Shown: positions 43,467 through 51,724 of the stretch, one piece after another
Position numbering within the stretch: the stretch's first letter is position 1
Layout: each line of letters begins with the position of its first letter
NCBI GenBank assembly: GCA_949282275.1
Contig: CASDOO010000027.1
Coordinates: 1-64,000, forward strand
DNA length: 64,000 nucleotides
Source: an uncultured Bacillota bacterium
GTDB lineage: Bacteria; Bacillota_I; Bacilli_A; RFN20; CAG-288
Direction: 5' to 3'
Made by a program: the position numbers and the translations under genes
The notes under the pieces: generated by a model
The model's input: the letters and a program-made list of their open reading frames with translations, nothing else
Told to the model about the DNA's origin: nothing
Database searches by the model: none

Positions 43467-44422
43467 GCCCTGTCCTCCTTTTTGCCGTCGCGGATGGAAA
43501 GGCTATCGATATAGGAACCGATGGCCTTTGCCGATTCCGCAAGAAGCCTTTCCTCTTCCTCGTTTATGTCGACGGGAAGCTTCCCTACGCCATGCCTGGA
43601 GACGTGGTAGGGAAGGGAGATGGCGATGTCGCCAAGGCCATCTTTCTCATCGGTCCTCAAGGCCAGGGGAAGGTCCTCGCCCTTGTCGGAGAGAAGATCC
43701 TCGATGATCCTGGCAATCGCCGAGGCAATGCCATAGCAGGTCGAGCCCAGCCTCTTTGCGATTTCGTAGCCGGCATTGCGGACATCCTCCGTCAGGCCAT
43801 CAAGGACATCCGTGGCAAGACCGTTCCTTTTCAGGTACTCCGCAAGGGGAAGGCCATCGACCCACGTGGCGGAATAGACCGGGAAGGAAGTGTCGCCGTG
43901 CTCGCCAAGGACGAAGCCCGTGATCCTTTTCCTGGCAATGCCAAGCCGCTTCGAAAGGAGGGTGACGTAACGCGCGGTATCGAGGCTGCAGCCTGTCCCG
44001 ATGACCCTTTCCCTTGGAAGGCCCGTCAGGACACTGAAGGCATAGGTCATGACATCAAGGGGGTTTGAGGCGATGACCAAGGTGCCGTCAAAGCCGCTTT
44101 CCTTGATGCGCGAGGCAATCGACGAGACGATGGCATAGGCCTGTTCCATGCCCGTGAGCCTTGTGCCGCCGTTCTCGATCTGGGGCTTGACCCCGGCCGT
44201 GATGACGAGGAAGTCCAGGTCGGCGATGTCGTCATACGTCCCGACTCTCACTGCACAGTCCGAGTCGAAGAGGGAAGACTGCTCGATGTCCATGGCATTG
44301 GCAATGGTCGCTTCCCTGTTGGGATCGATGAGGACAAGCTCTTCGCAATAGGGCTTTTCGCTCAGGGCATAGGCGGTCGTGCTTCCGACCCTTCCCACGC
44401 CGATGATTCCGATTCTGGCCAT
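43463..44422 (-). CDS. ldh: L-lactate / 2-hydroxyacid dehydrogenase
   Basis: 319 residues. Rossmann start MARIGIIGVGRVGSTTAYAL, catalytic His in VLGEHGDTSFPVYS, NAD-family motif GTGCSLDTARYV. Belongs to the LDH/MDH family; the sequence around the substrate loop could equally suit a 2-hydroxyisocaproate dehydrogenase, so substrate is open. Regenerates NAD+ in fermentation. AAGGAGG before the ATG; heads a three-gene operon. Confidence 0.88.
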   Translation of the reverse strand: MARIGIIGVGRVGSTTAYALSEKPYCEELVLIDPNREATIANAMDIEQSSLFDSDCAVRVGTYDDIADLDFLVITAGVKPQIENGGTRLTGMEQAYAIVSSIASRIKESGFDGTLVIASNPLDVMTYAFSVLTGLPRERVIGTGCSLDTARYVTLLSKRLGIARKRITGFVLGEHGDTSFPVYSATWVDGLPLAEYLKRNGLATDVLDGLTEDVRNAGYEIAKRLGSTCYGIASAIARIIEDLLSDKGEDLPLALRTDEKDGLGDIAISLPYHVSRHGVGKLPVDINEEEERLLAESAKAIGSYIDSLSIRDGKKEDRA

Positions 44423-44619
44423 ACGAAACCTCCTTTGAATAACCGCTCTATTTTATCGTATCTCCCTTTCCGCGTGCCACAGAAAGCGAAAGAATCCCCT
44501 TTCCGGGACCCATGCCTGAAACAAGGAGGGGAAAAACGTCCCAAAACGACCAAAGAGGCACGATACCGACGCATTTTGGAATATACTATAGCCAACAACG
44601 GCCAGAAGGAGGTTCCAAC

Positions 44620-45513
44620 ATGTATTATGTCGTCACGGCAAGGCAGAGCAGACAGGCAGACAAGGAGACGATCCACCACGGGACTGGCGCACTGACGCTG
44701 ATGGAAAACGCCGGCGTCGAGGCCTACAACCGCATCCGCAAGGAGATTCGCAAGAAGGACAGGATCCTCGTCCTCTGCGGCACGGGAGGAAACGGCGGGG
44801 ATGGCTACGTCATCGCACGCCTTCTCCATGATTCCGGCTACCGGAAGGTCGAAGTCCTTCCCCTTGGCGAGTCCGTCAATCCGGAGGCGAAGATCAACGC
44901 CGATCTCTACAAGGGAAAGAAGGTCGACAGCATCAAGAGGCGCTATGACGTCTATATCGACTGCCTCTTCGGGACGGGCTTCTCGGGCGTCCTTCCCCAG
45001 AAGGCATGGCAAGTCGTTGAGAAGGTCAATGCCCTCCCCGGAAGGAAGTTCTCCGTCGACATGCCCTCGGGCGTCGATGCCACCACGGGCCAGGTCCACG
45101 GCATGGCCTTTCGTTGCGACCTCCTTCTTGTCGTCCAGTATCTCAAGACCGGCCTCTTCCTCAACCAGGCGCCGGAATATTTCGGAAGGATCCAGCTTCT
45201 GGACATCTCCGTCGATCTCGCCGGCAAGGAAGGCCTTCCCGTCTTCTACCGGAAGGAAGAACTCCGGTCCACGGCCTGCTCTTCCGAAGACTACGAAATC
45301 CTCGACAAGGAAAGCCTTGTCCGCTTCCAGGGCCTTGGCGAGAGGGGCTATTTGCACTTCGGACACCATCTCAAGGAAATGGCGCGGCTTGCCAAGAAGA
45401 TCCTGGTCGTCCCCGGACGGGGCTCCTGGATTTCCGATGGCAAAAAGGTCGTCATCGTCCCGTCCTCCCATGAGAAGGACATCCAAAAAGGCATCGCCCT
45501 CCTTTCGAAATAG
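44620..45513 (+). CDS. nnrE: NAD(P)H-hydrate epimerase (YjeF N-terminal domain)
   Basis: 297 residues. The YjeF_N signature LCGTGGNGGDGYVIARLL (about 46-63), DCLFGTGFSG and SVDMPSGVDATTG are all present. Repairs damaged NAD(P)H hydrates. The ADP-dependent dehydratase domain often fused to it is absent; the last ~90 residues are poorly conserved. Start at ATG seven bases after AGGAGG. A TATACT box lies about 35 bases upstream. Confidence 0.88.
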   Translation: MYYVVTARQSRQADKETIHHGTGALTLMENAGVEAYNRIRKEIRKKDRILVLCGTGGNGGDGYVIARLLHDSGYRKVEVLPLGESVNPEAKINADLYKGKKVDSIKRRYDVYIDCLFGTGFSGVLPQKAWQVVEKVNALPGRKFSVDMPSGVDATTGQVHGMAFRCDLLLVVQYLKTGLFLNQAPEYFGRIQLLDISVDLAGKEGLPVFYRKEELRSTACSSEDYEILDKESLVRFQGLGERGYLHFGHHLKEMARLAKKILVVPGRGSWISDGKKVVIVPSSHEKDIQKGIALLSK

Positions 45514-45541
45514 CATACTCTGCCCAAAGGCCTGATCGACC

Positions 45542-45856
45542 ATGTCCCAAAGCTTCCACATGGACGAGGCTTTCGTCTTTCTCGTCCTCTCCATCGTCGA
45601 CGAGATTCCGCCGGGCTTTGTCATGACCTATGGCGACATCGCTCGCCTTTGCGGACACGAAAGGAACAGCAGGCTCGTCGGAAAAGTCCTCTCGAGGGCG
45701 GACCTCTATGGCACGCATCCCTGCCATAGAGTCGTCAACCACGAAGGACGCCTGGCACCGGATTTCCCGGAGCAGAGAAGGCTTCTCTCGGAAGAGGGCG
45801 TCCGTTTTACCAAGAGGGGACTAGTCGACATGAAGCGATTCCATTTCAAGGAGTGA
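45542..45856 (+). CDS. MGMT-like DNA alkyltransferase domain protein
   Basis: 104 residues, only the C-terminal DNA-binding/active-site domain: VMTYGDIARLCG, and PCHRVVN with the acceptor Cys of O6-alkylguanine-DNA methyltransferase. Short stand-alone versions in bacteria either repair or flag O6-alkylguanine; the Cys suggests it can accept alkyl groups. Followed four bases later by tag, another alkylation-repair gene. Weak ribosome site. Confidence 0.82.
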   Translation: MSQSFHMDEAFVFLVLSIVDEIPPGFVMTYGDIARLCGHERNSRLVGKVLSRADLYGTHPCHRVVNHEGRLAPDFPEQRRLLSEEGVRFTKRGLVDMKRFHFKE

Positions 45857-45860
45857 TCGG

Positions 45861-46403
45861 ATGAAAGAGAAAAAACGCTGTTCGTGGTGCAACCTGAACA
45901 ATCCGCTCTACGTGAAGTACCATGACGAGGAATGGGGCGTCCTCAACCTCGACGAAAGGTATCTTTTCGAGATGCTTGTCCTGGAAACCTTCCAGGCAGG
46001 ACTGACCTGGGAATGCGTCCTCAACAAGAGACGCGCCATCCGCGAGGCGTTCAAGAACTTCGACCCGGAAATGGTAGCCCAGTTCGACGGCAGGAAGGTC
46101 GACGACCTCATGACCGACTTGAAGATCATCCGCAACAGAAGGAAGATCTGGGCCGCCATCAACAATGCGAAGGTCTTCCTGGAGATCCAGAAGGAATTCC
46201 GCGGCTTTGCGAACTATCTCCTCTCCTTCACCAAGGGGAGGATCTACCGTGAGATCGGCACGACGGAGAACGTCCTCTCCGAAAGGATATCCGATGACCT
46301 GAAAAGACGCGGGATGGGCTTCGTCGGCTCGACGATCGTCTTCTCCTATCTCGAGGCCATCGGCATCATCAAGGGACACGAGATGGACTGCTTCCTCTTC
46401 TGA
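45861..46403 (+). CDS. tag: DNA-3-methyladenine glycosylase I
   Basis: 180 residues. CSWCNLNNPLYVKYHDEEWGV is the Tag N-terminal signature with zinc Cys residues; LVLETFQAGLTWECVLNKR, and C-terminal GHEMDCFLF giving the other zinc ligands. Removes 3-methyladenine from DNA. Forms a small alkylation-repair pair with the upstream gene. Confidence 0.93.
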   Translation: MKEKKRCSWCNLNNPLYVKYHDEEWGVLNLDERYLFEMLVLETFQAGLTWECVLNKRRAIREAFKNFDPEMVAQFDGRKVDDLMTDLKIIRNRRKIWAAINNAKVFLEIQKEFRGFANYLLSFTKGRIYREIGTTENVLSERISDDLKRRGMGFVGSTIVFSYLEAIGIIKGHEMDCFLF

Positions 46404-46458
46404 AGAAGAAAAGCTTTGTTTCAAAAACAAGTTGGTTTATTCTTGTTTAACGAAAAAA

Positions 46459-46493
46459 GGCAGGAGACTATGCCTTTGTCTCCTGTCCTTTTT
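46459..46493 (+). terminator. Terminator after tag
   Basis: GGCAGGAGAC (46459-46468) pairs with GTCTCCTGTC (46478-46487) and is followed by CTTTTTG. The stem overlaps the last codons of the convergent minus-strand gene. Confidence 0.8.
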
Positions 46494-46836
46494 GTCTTTC
46501 CTTCTTCGCGATTCGCCTTTTCTCCGCCTTCATGCTGAGGACGTGGTGGATGGCCATGATGGGACGATGGAAGAGCATCCTCGGGCCGGAGAAGCGCATG
46601 ACTTCCCTGATCTTTTCCTTCATCTTCGGCATGTAGCAATGGACCTTGCAGTTGCTGCAGAAGGTCTTCTCCTTCATGAAGGGACAGACGTCGCTCCGGT
46701 GGAAGGCATAGTCTTTTAGCTCCCGGCATTCCGGACAGAGTTCCTTTCCCTTGGTATGGTGCTTTTTGTGGCAGTAGATGCGGATCATCTCCTCGACGAC
46801 CTTCTTCTCGCGTTCGCGTTTCTTTTCGATTGTCAT
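46468..46836 (-). CDS. Nitrous oxide-stimulated promoter family protein
   Basis: 122 residues. Cys-rich pattern CPECRELKDYAFHRSDVCPF...TFCSNCKVHCY..KMKEKI.EVMRFSGPRMLFHRP fits this small family (PF11756-type); cofactor or metal binding is likely, function unknown. Start chosen at the ATG of MTIEKKRER; the upstream extension has no ribosome site and would cover the divergent regulatory region. Confidence 0.82.
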   Translation of the reverse strand: MTIEKKREREKKVVEEMIRIYCHKKHHTKGKELCPECRELKDYAFHRSDVCPFMKEKTFCSNCKVHCYMPKMKEKIREVMRFSGPRMLFHRPIMAIHHVLSMKAEKRRIAKKERQKGQETKA

Positions 46837-46877
46837 GGCGTCAGGATAGGACGACGCCCTTGATTTGTCAACCTTTG

Positions 46878-46963
46878 TTAACAAAATTGTTAATCATGGC
46901 AAACATTCCTTGATAACCAACATTAACTTTGATAATATCGCTTGTTGTTAGCCTTGGTTATCA
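46878..46963 (+). promoter_or_regulatory. Promoter with operator-like inverted repeats before the exporter/ECF operon
   Basis: Promoter TTGATA (46910-46915), 17-base spacer, TAATAT (46933-46938). It is flanked by a perfect 10-bp inverted repeat TGATAACCAA (46911-46920) and TTGGTTATCA (46954-46963), and preceded by TTAACAA-AA-TTGTTAA (46878-46893). Strong sign of repressor control. Confidence 0.65.
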
Positions 46964-46996
46964 CGATGACCGGGGATTCCTTGAAAGGGAGCATCC

Positions 46997-48730
46997 ATGA
47001 TCGACAAAGATTTGCTGCGCCTGCTTGGGAAGGACAGGAAGTACCTCGTCCTGACGACGCTTTCGATGGTCCTCGTCCTTCTTTCCAACATCGCCATCAG
47101 TTTCGCCATCTGCCATTTCTTTTATCTCTTTTCCCATGCCGAAAGCGGCATGGCCTATCTCTTCCCATCCCTTCTTCTTTCCCTTGCCGTCCTTCTGCGC
47201 TTCCTCTTCGGCTTTTTGCGGGAGAGGGCCAAGGAACGGATCGGAAGGGAAGTCCGGAAGAAGATACGGCGGATGGCCTATGACAAGATCCTCCGTCTCG
47301 GGGAGGGCGAAAACCGTTCTCTGTCCCTTTCCGGCATGACGCAGGTGACGATGGAGGGCGTCGAGCAGCTCGATCTCTACTATTCCTCCTATCTGCCCCA
47401 GTTCTTCTATGCCATGATCGCCCCGATCGTCCTCTTCCTCGTCCTTGTCTTCGTCTCCTGGCGGGCAAGCCTTGTCCTTCTAGGCCTTGTTCCCCTCATT
47501 CCGATCTCCATCATCCTCTTCTCCCACTATGCCAAGCGGATCTTTGCCAAGTACTGGGGAAAGTACATCGCCATGGGCGATGACTTCCTCGATGCCATCC
47601 AGGGGTTCAAGGAACTGAAGATCTTCGACGCGGACGGAAGGCAGGAAGAGAAGATCCAGCAAAGCTCCGAATCCTTCCGCCACGTCACGATGCGCGTCCT
47701 TGTCATGCAGCTCTTCTCCACGACGATCATGGACCTTGTCGCCTATGCCGGGGCAGGAGGGGGCATCGCCCTTGCCATATTGGACCTGCAGGCGGGGACG
47801 ATCTCCCCCTTTGCCTGTCTTTTCGTCGTCCTCGAGGCGGTCGAGTTTTTCCTGCCGATGCGCGCCTTCGGAAGTGCCTTCCACGTTGCCATGAACGGCC
47901 TTTCCGCCGGAAGGAAGATCTTAGACCTTCTTGCCATGAAGGAAGAGCCGTGGGGAGAGAAGAGCCTTCCCGGATCGGAGATGGCCCTCTTTCATGTCAC
48001 TTTCTCCTATGACGGGAAGAAGGACGTCCTGAAGGACGTCGACCTATCCTTGGAGAAGGGAAGGCTGACGGCCATCGTCGGCAAGAGCGGATGCGGAAAG
48101 TCGACCATCGTCCGCCTTCTTCTGGGACAGGGGATGCCTTCCTCCGGAAAGGTCCTTCTTTCGGGAAGGGACATCCGCGAAGGCACGCGCGAGGATCTCT
48201 ATGGCAAGATAGCCGTCGTCTCCCCGGAGACCTATCTTTTCCACGAGAGCATAAGGGACAATTTCCTCATGGCGAGGAAGGATCTTGACGACGCACAAAT
48301 AGAGAAGGCCCTTCAGGAGGTCCGCCTTTCCGCCCTTCTTCTAAGGGAAGGCGGCCTTGGCCATGTCCTGAGGGAAGGGGCGGAGGATCTCTCCGGCGGG
48401 GAAAGGCAACGTCTATCCCTTGCCATTGCCCTTCTTGCCGACAGGGACATCTATCTTTTCGACGAGGCAACGAGCAACATCGATATCGAAAGCGAGAAGA
48501 TCGTCCTGGAGAAGATCCTCTCCCTGCGCAAACGGGGGAAGACCATCCTCCTCATCTCCCACCGCCTTGTCAACGTGGTCCAGAGCGACAGGATCTACTT
48601 CCTGAGGGAGGGAAGGATTGAGGAAGCGGGAAGGCATGAGGAACTGATGGAAAAGGGCGGCGAGTATGCGACGCTCTATCTTAGACAGCGGGAACTGGAG
48701 GAGAGTCCGCTTAGGGAGGTCCTGGCATGA
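46997..48730 (+). CDS. ABC exporter half-transporter, CydD/SiaD-like
   Basis: 577 residues: six-helix membrane domain (1-310), then ATPase with Walker A VGKSGCGKST, signature LSGGERQR, Walker B IYLFDEATSNID, H-loop ISHRL. Pairs with the next gene (starts four bases before this stop). In Streptococcus pyogenes the heme locus has the same order: two such half-transporters (siaD, siaE) followed by an ECF importer (siaFGH). Substrate by analogy heme or a related compound; not shown by sequence. Confidence 0.85.
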   Translation: MIDKDLLRLLGKDRKYLVLTTLSMVLVLLSNIAISFAICHFFYLFSHAESGMAYLFPSLLLSLAVLLRFLFGFLRERAKERIGREVRKKIRRMAYDKILRLGEGENRSLSLSGMTQVTMEGVEQLDLYYSSYLPQFFYAMIAPIVLFLVLVFVSWRASLVLLGLVPLIPISIILFSHYAKRIFAKYWGKYIAMGDDFLDAIQGFKELKIFDADGRQEEKIQQSSESFRHVTMRVLVMQLFSTTIMDLVAYAGAGGGIALAILDLQAGTISPFACLFVVLEAVEFFLPMRAFGSAFHVAMNGLSAGRKILDLLAMKEEPWGEKSLPGSEMALFHVTFSYDGKKDVLKDVDLSLEKGRLTAIVGKSGCGKSTIVRLLLGQGMPSSGKVLLSGRDIREGTREDLYGKIAVVSPETYLFHESIRDNFLMARKDLDDAQIEKALQEVRLSALLLREGGLGHVLREGAEDLSGGERQRLSLAIALLADRDIYLFDEATSNIDIESEKIVLEKILSLRKRGKTILLISHRLVNVVQSDRIYFLREGRIEEAGRHEELMEKGGEYATLYLRQRELEESPLREVLA

Positions 48731-50409
48731 AAAAGACTAGAAGAAACGGCATCGTCATCATGTTCCGCCTCTTTGGCCTCCTTGGCAACCTCAGTCTCTT
48801 CATGGTCCTTGCCATCCTCAATGGCCTCCTTGGCAACCTGATGGCCTTTGCCGTCCCGACGCTTGGCGCCCTGGCCGTGGTCAAGGCCCTGGGCGAGGAT
48901 ATCATTCTCTCCTATGGCGCCATCATCGCCATCCTCGTCTCCTGCGGCGTCCTGCGCGGCATCCTTCGCTATCTTGAGCAGTATTCCAATCACTTCATCG
49001 CCTTCAAGATCCTTGCCATCCTTCGGGACAGGGTCTTCAAGGCCCTAAGACGGCTTGGCCCGGCGAAGGTCGAGGAAAAGGAGAAGGGGGGGCTTCTCTC
49101 CCTGGTGACTTCCGACATCGAGACCTTGGAGGTCTTCTATGCCCATACGCTCTCCCCCATCGCCATCGCCATCCTTTTCTCGCTTGTCGTCTTCCTTCTC
49201 GTCGGCTTCCTTTCGTCCTTTGTCCTTGCCCTCGTCGCCCTTCTTGGCTATCTCCTTGTCGGCATCCTCCTGCCCGTCCTTTCCTCGAAGCTGCTCAAGG
49301 ACGTCGGCGTCGACTATCGGAAGGAATTTGCCTCCTTTGGCTCCTATTTCCTGGATTCCATCAAGGGCATAAGGGAAGTCCTCCTCTATGGAAAGGGACA
49401 GGAACGCGGAAAGGAGAACGACAGAAGGACGGACAGCCTCCTTTCCCAGACAAGAAGGCTCAAGGACAGGACGGCCTTCTTCATGCTGACGACGGAATTC
49501 GTCGTCACCCTCGTCTTCTCCCTTGCCGTGATGGTCTCTTTCTTCCTCGTCCAGGAGGGCCTTCCCCTTCCGCGGGCGGTCCTTGGGATGGTGATGATCC
49601 TTTCTTCCTTCGGTCCCGTCCTTGCCATCGCGAACCTCCCCGCGAACCTTACCCAGACCTTCGCAAGCGGCGACAGGCTTCTCGACCTCGTCGACGAGAA
49701 GGGCGAAATCGAGGATGTCATCGATGGAAAGGACTTTGCCTTCGACAGTCTCCGGGTCGAGAATCTTGTCTTTTCCTATGAGGACGGAAAAAAGATCCTC
49801 GACGGGGATTTCTTCCATGTCGAAAAAGGCGAGATCGTCGGCATCAAGGGCGAAAGCGGAGAAGGGAAGTCTACCCTCCTCAAGCTCCTTCTGGGCTTTG
49901 TGAAAAAGGAAGAGGGACAGATCGAGTATTCCGGCATTCCCATCGAGGAAATCAATACCAAGTCCCTTAGGGACAATGTCACGATGGTCTCGCAGACGAC
50001 CTATCTCTTCAACGGAACGATAGAAGACAACCTCCGGATCGCTCGCCAGGACAGCACGCCTGAGGAGATGATTCAGGCCTTGGAAGAAGCGTCCCTCTCC
50101 GATTTCGTGAAGGAGCGGGAGAAAGGCCTGAGGACGTCTGTCGGCGAGATGGGAAGGCTTCTCTCCGCCGGGGAAAGGCAGCGCCTTGGCCTTGCCCGGG
50201 CCTTCCTTAGGAAGGCACCCCTTGTCCTTTTGGACGAGCCGACGAGCAACGTGGACGGCATCAACGAGGGCATTATCCTCTCTTCGATCCTGAAAAAGAA
50301 GAAGGACCATGCCTTCCTGCTTGTCTCCCATCGGAGCTCGACCCTTGCGATATGCGACCGTGTCTACGTCCTGAAGGACGGAAGAATGATGGAGGAAACG
50401 AAAGAATGA
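48727..50409 (+). CDS. ABC exporter half-transporter, CydC/SiaE-like
   Basis: 560 residues. Membrane domain with YLEQYSNHFIAFKILAILRDRVFKALRRL, typical of CydC-like subunits, then ATPase: Walker A KGESGEGKST, signature LLSAGERQRLG (SAGE variant), Walker B LVLLDEPTSNVD, LVSHR. Overlaps its partner upstream and the S-component gene downstream (ATGA), so the five genes are one transcript. Confidence 0.87.
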   Translation: MKKTRRNGIVIMFRLFGLLGNLSLFMVLAILNGLLGNLMAFAVPTLGALAVVKALGEDIILSYGAIIAILVSCGVLRGILRYLEQYSNHFIAFKILAILRDRVFKALRRLGPAKVEEKEKGGLLSLVTSDIETLEVFYAHTLSPIAIAILFSLVVFLLVGFLSSFVLALVALLGYLLVGILLPVLSSKLLKDVGVDYRKEFASFGSYFLDSIKGIREVLLYGKGQERGKENDRRTDSLLSQTRRLKDRTAFFMLTTEFVVTLVFSLAVMVSFFLVQEGLPLPRAVLGMVMILSSFGPVLAIANLPANLTQTFASGDRLLDLVDEKGEIEDVIDGKDFAFDSLRVENLVFSYEDGKKILDGDFFHVEKGEIVGIKGESGEGKSTLLKLLLGFVKKEEGQIEYSGIPIEEINTKSLRDNVTMVSQTTYLFNGTIEDNLRIARQDSTPEEMIQALEEASLSDFVKEREKGLRTSVGEMGRLLSAGERQRLGLARAFLRKAPLVLLDEPTSNVDGINEGIILSSILKKKKDHAFLLVSHRSSTLAICDRVYVLKDGRMMEETKE

Positions 50410-51050
50410 ACGATGAAGAAAAGAAGAACGAGGCGGAAGAGGAGCTGACCTTCCCCCAGGAAGAAAAGGCGCCAAAGAAGGAAAAGGAGGACACCGGGAA
50501 GGTCTTCCTTCGCTTCCAGGTCCGGGACATCGTCTTTCTGGCGATCGTCTCCGCCCTCTGTCTTGTCACCTGCGCCGTGATGCCGCTTGTCATCTCTCTC
50601 CAGCATCAGATCTTCGGCATCGCCCAGGTCGTCACCGGATTCCAGCTTGCCCTCTTCTTTGCCATCGGCCTGTACAAGGTCCGCAAGCCGGGCGCCCTCT
50701 TCCTCATGGCCTGCTTCACCGGCATAATCCAGCTCATCATGGCCCCGCCGATGTTCTTCTCCAACATCGTCTGCGGCCTTATCCTGGAGGCCCTTGTCCT
50801 TCTTTTCTTCCGTGGCTATCGCAAGGACAGGGCAATCTTCTTTGCCGTCCTTCTCTACAATCCCCTTTCCCTTCCCTTCAACTATCTCTACAACCTTGCC
50901 ATCGGAAACGAGGAAATCACCGCCGTCGCCGCCAACAACCCCTGGGGTGCCGTCGGCATGAGCGTCGCCGTCCTTGCCATCGCCGCCGTGGGTGGCCTTG
51001 TCGGACTGAAGGTCAGCAAGGAACTGAAGAAGGCGGGCGTCCTCAAATGA
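50406..51050 (+). CDS. ECF transporter S component (MptD/SiaF-like)
   Basis: 214 residues. A charged 40-residue N-terminal tail, then about six membrane helices (IVFLAIVSALCLVTCAVM..., ..ALFFAIGLYKVRKPGALFLMACFTGIIQLIM). This is the substrate-binding subunit of an energy-coupling-factor importer. Neighbouring exporters and the order of genes suggest heme-type substrates; vitamin precursors remain possible. Confidence 0.78.
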   Translation: MNDEEKKNEAEEELTFPQEEKAPKKEKEDTGKVFLRFQVRDIVFLAIVSALCLVTCAVMPLVISLQHQIFGIAQVVTGFQLALFFAIGLYKVRKPGALFLMACFTGIIQLIMAPPMFFSNIVCGLILEALVLLFFRGYRKDRAIFFAVLLYNPLSLPFNYLYNLAIGNEEITAVAANNPWGAVGMSVAVLAIAAVGGLVGLKVSKELKKAGVLK

Positions 51051-51724
51051 CTTCCTTCCTCTATGTCCGGAGGCCGATCTATCCCCTGGTTACCCTGCTT
51101 CTTGTCCTTGTCGTCCTCGTCTTCGGCCTTTGCATGGCAAAGGACCTTTCGACCCTCTATTTCCTCGGCGGCGTCTATCTGCTCTATCTGGCTTTCGGCT
51201 ATTGGAAGGCCTGCCTTGGAATCCTTCCCGTCGCCGCGGTCTTCGTCGGTCTCTTTGCCGGATTGACCTATGCCATTTCCAAGGACACGCAGGAGACCGT
51301 CGCCGCGACAAACCGCGTCCTTGCCGTCCTTGTCGCCGTCATCCCCTCCCTTGGCATGAAGCCGATCGACCTTGTCCGCTCCCTCAACGCCATCCATGTC
51401 TCCAGGAAGGTGACCTTGGGAATGCTCATCACGTGGACGTTCTTCCCCCTGCTCAAGAGGGAGGTAAAGACCGTAAGGGAGGCGATGAAGACAAGAGGGG
51501 CCTCTTCCGTTCTCTCCCCGCAGGTCCTCTACCGTTCCTTCCTCGTTCCCCTGACGATGCGCCTGGTCAACATCTCCGACACCCTTTCCCTCTCCGTTGA
51601 GACGCGGGGCTATGTCCTGGACAGGACGCCCTTTACGATCTACCATCCCCGAAGGCTGACCATGCTCGACTTCCTTCCGCTCCTTCTTGTCGTGTCGGGC
51701 ATCGTCCTGGTGTGCGTATTATGA
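51047..51724 (+). CDS. ECF transporter T component (EcfT)
   Basis: 225 residues, about five hydrophobic segments, with the EcfT coupling motif AMKTRGAS (A-R-G box) and a second S.ETRGY motif in a late cytosolic helix. These contact the two ATPase domains. ATGA overlaps at both ends. Confidence 0.85.
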   Translation: MTSFLYVRRPIYPLVTLLLVLVVLVFGLCMAKDLSTLYFLGGVYLLYLAFGYWKACLGILPVAAVFVGLFAGLTYAISKDTQETVAATNRVLAVLVAVIPSLGMKPIDLVRSLNAIHVSRKVTLGMLITWTFFPLLKREVKTVREAMKTRGASSVLSPQVLYRSFLVPLTMRLVNISDTLSLSVETRGYVLDRTPFTIYHPRRLTMLDFLPLLLVVSGIVLVCVL

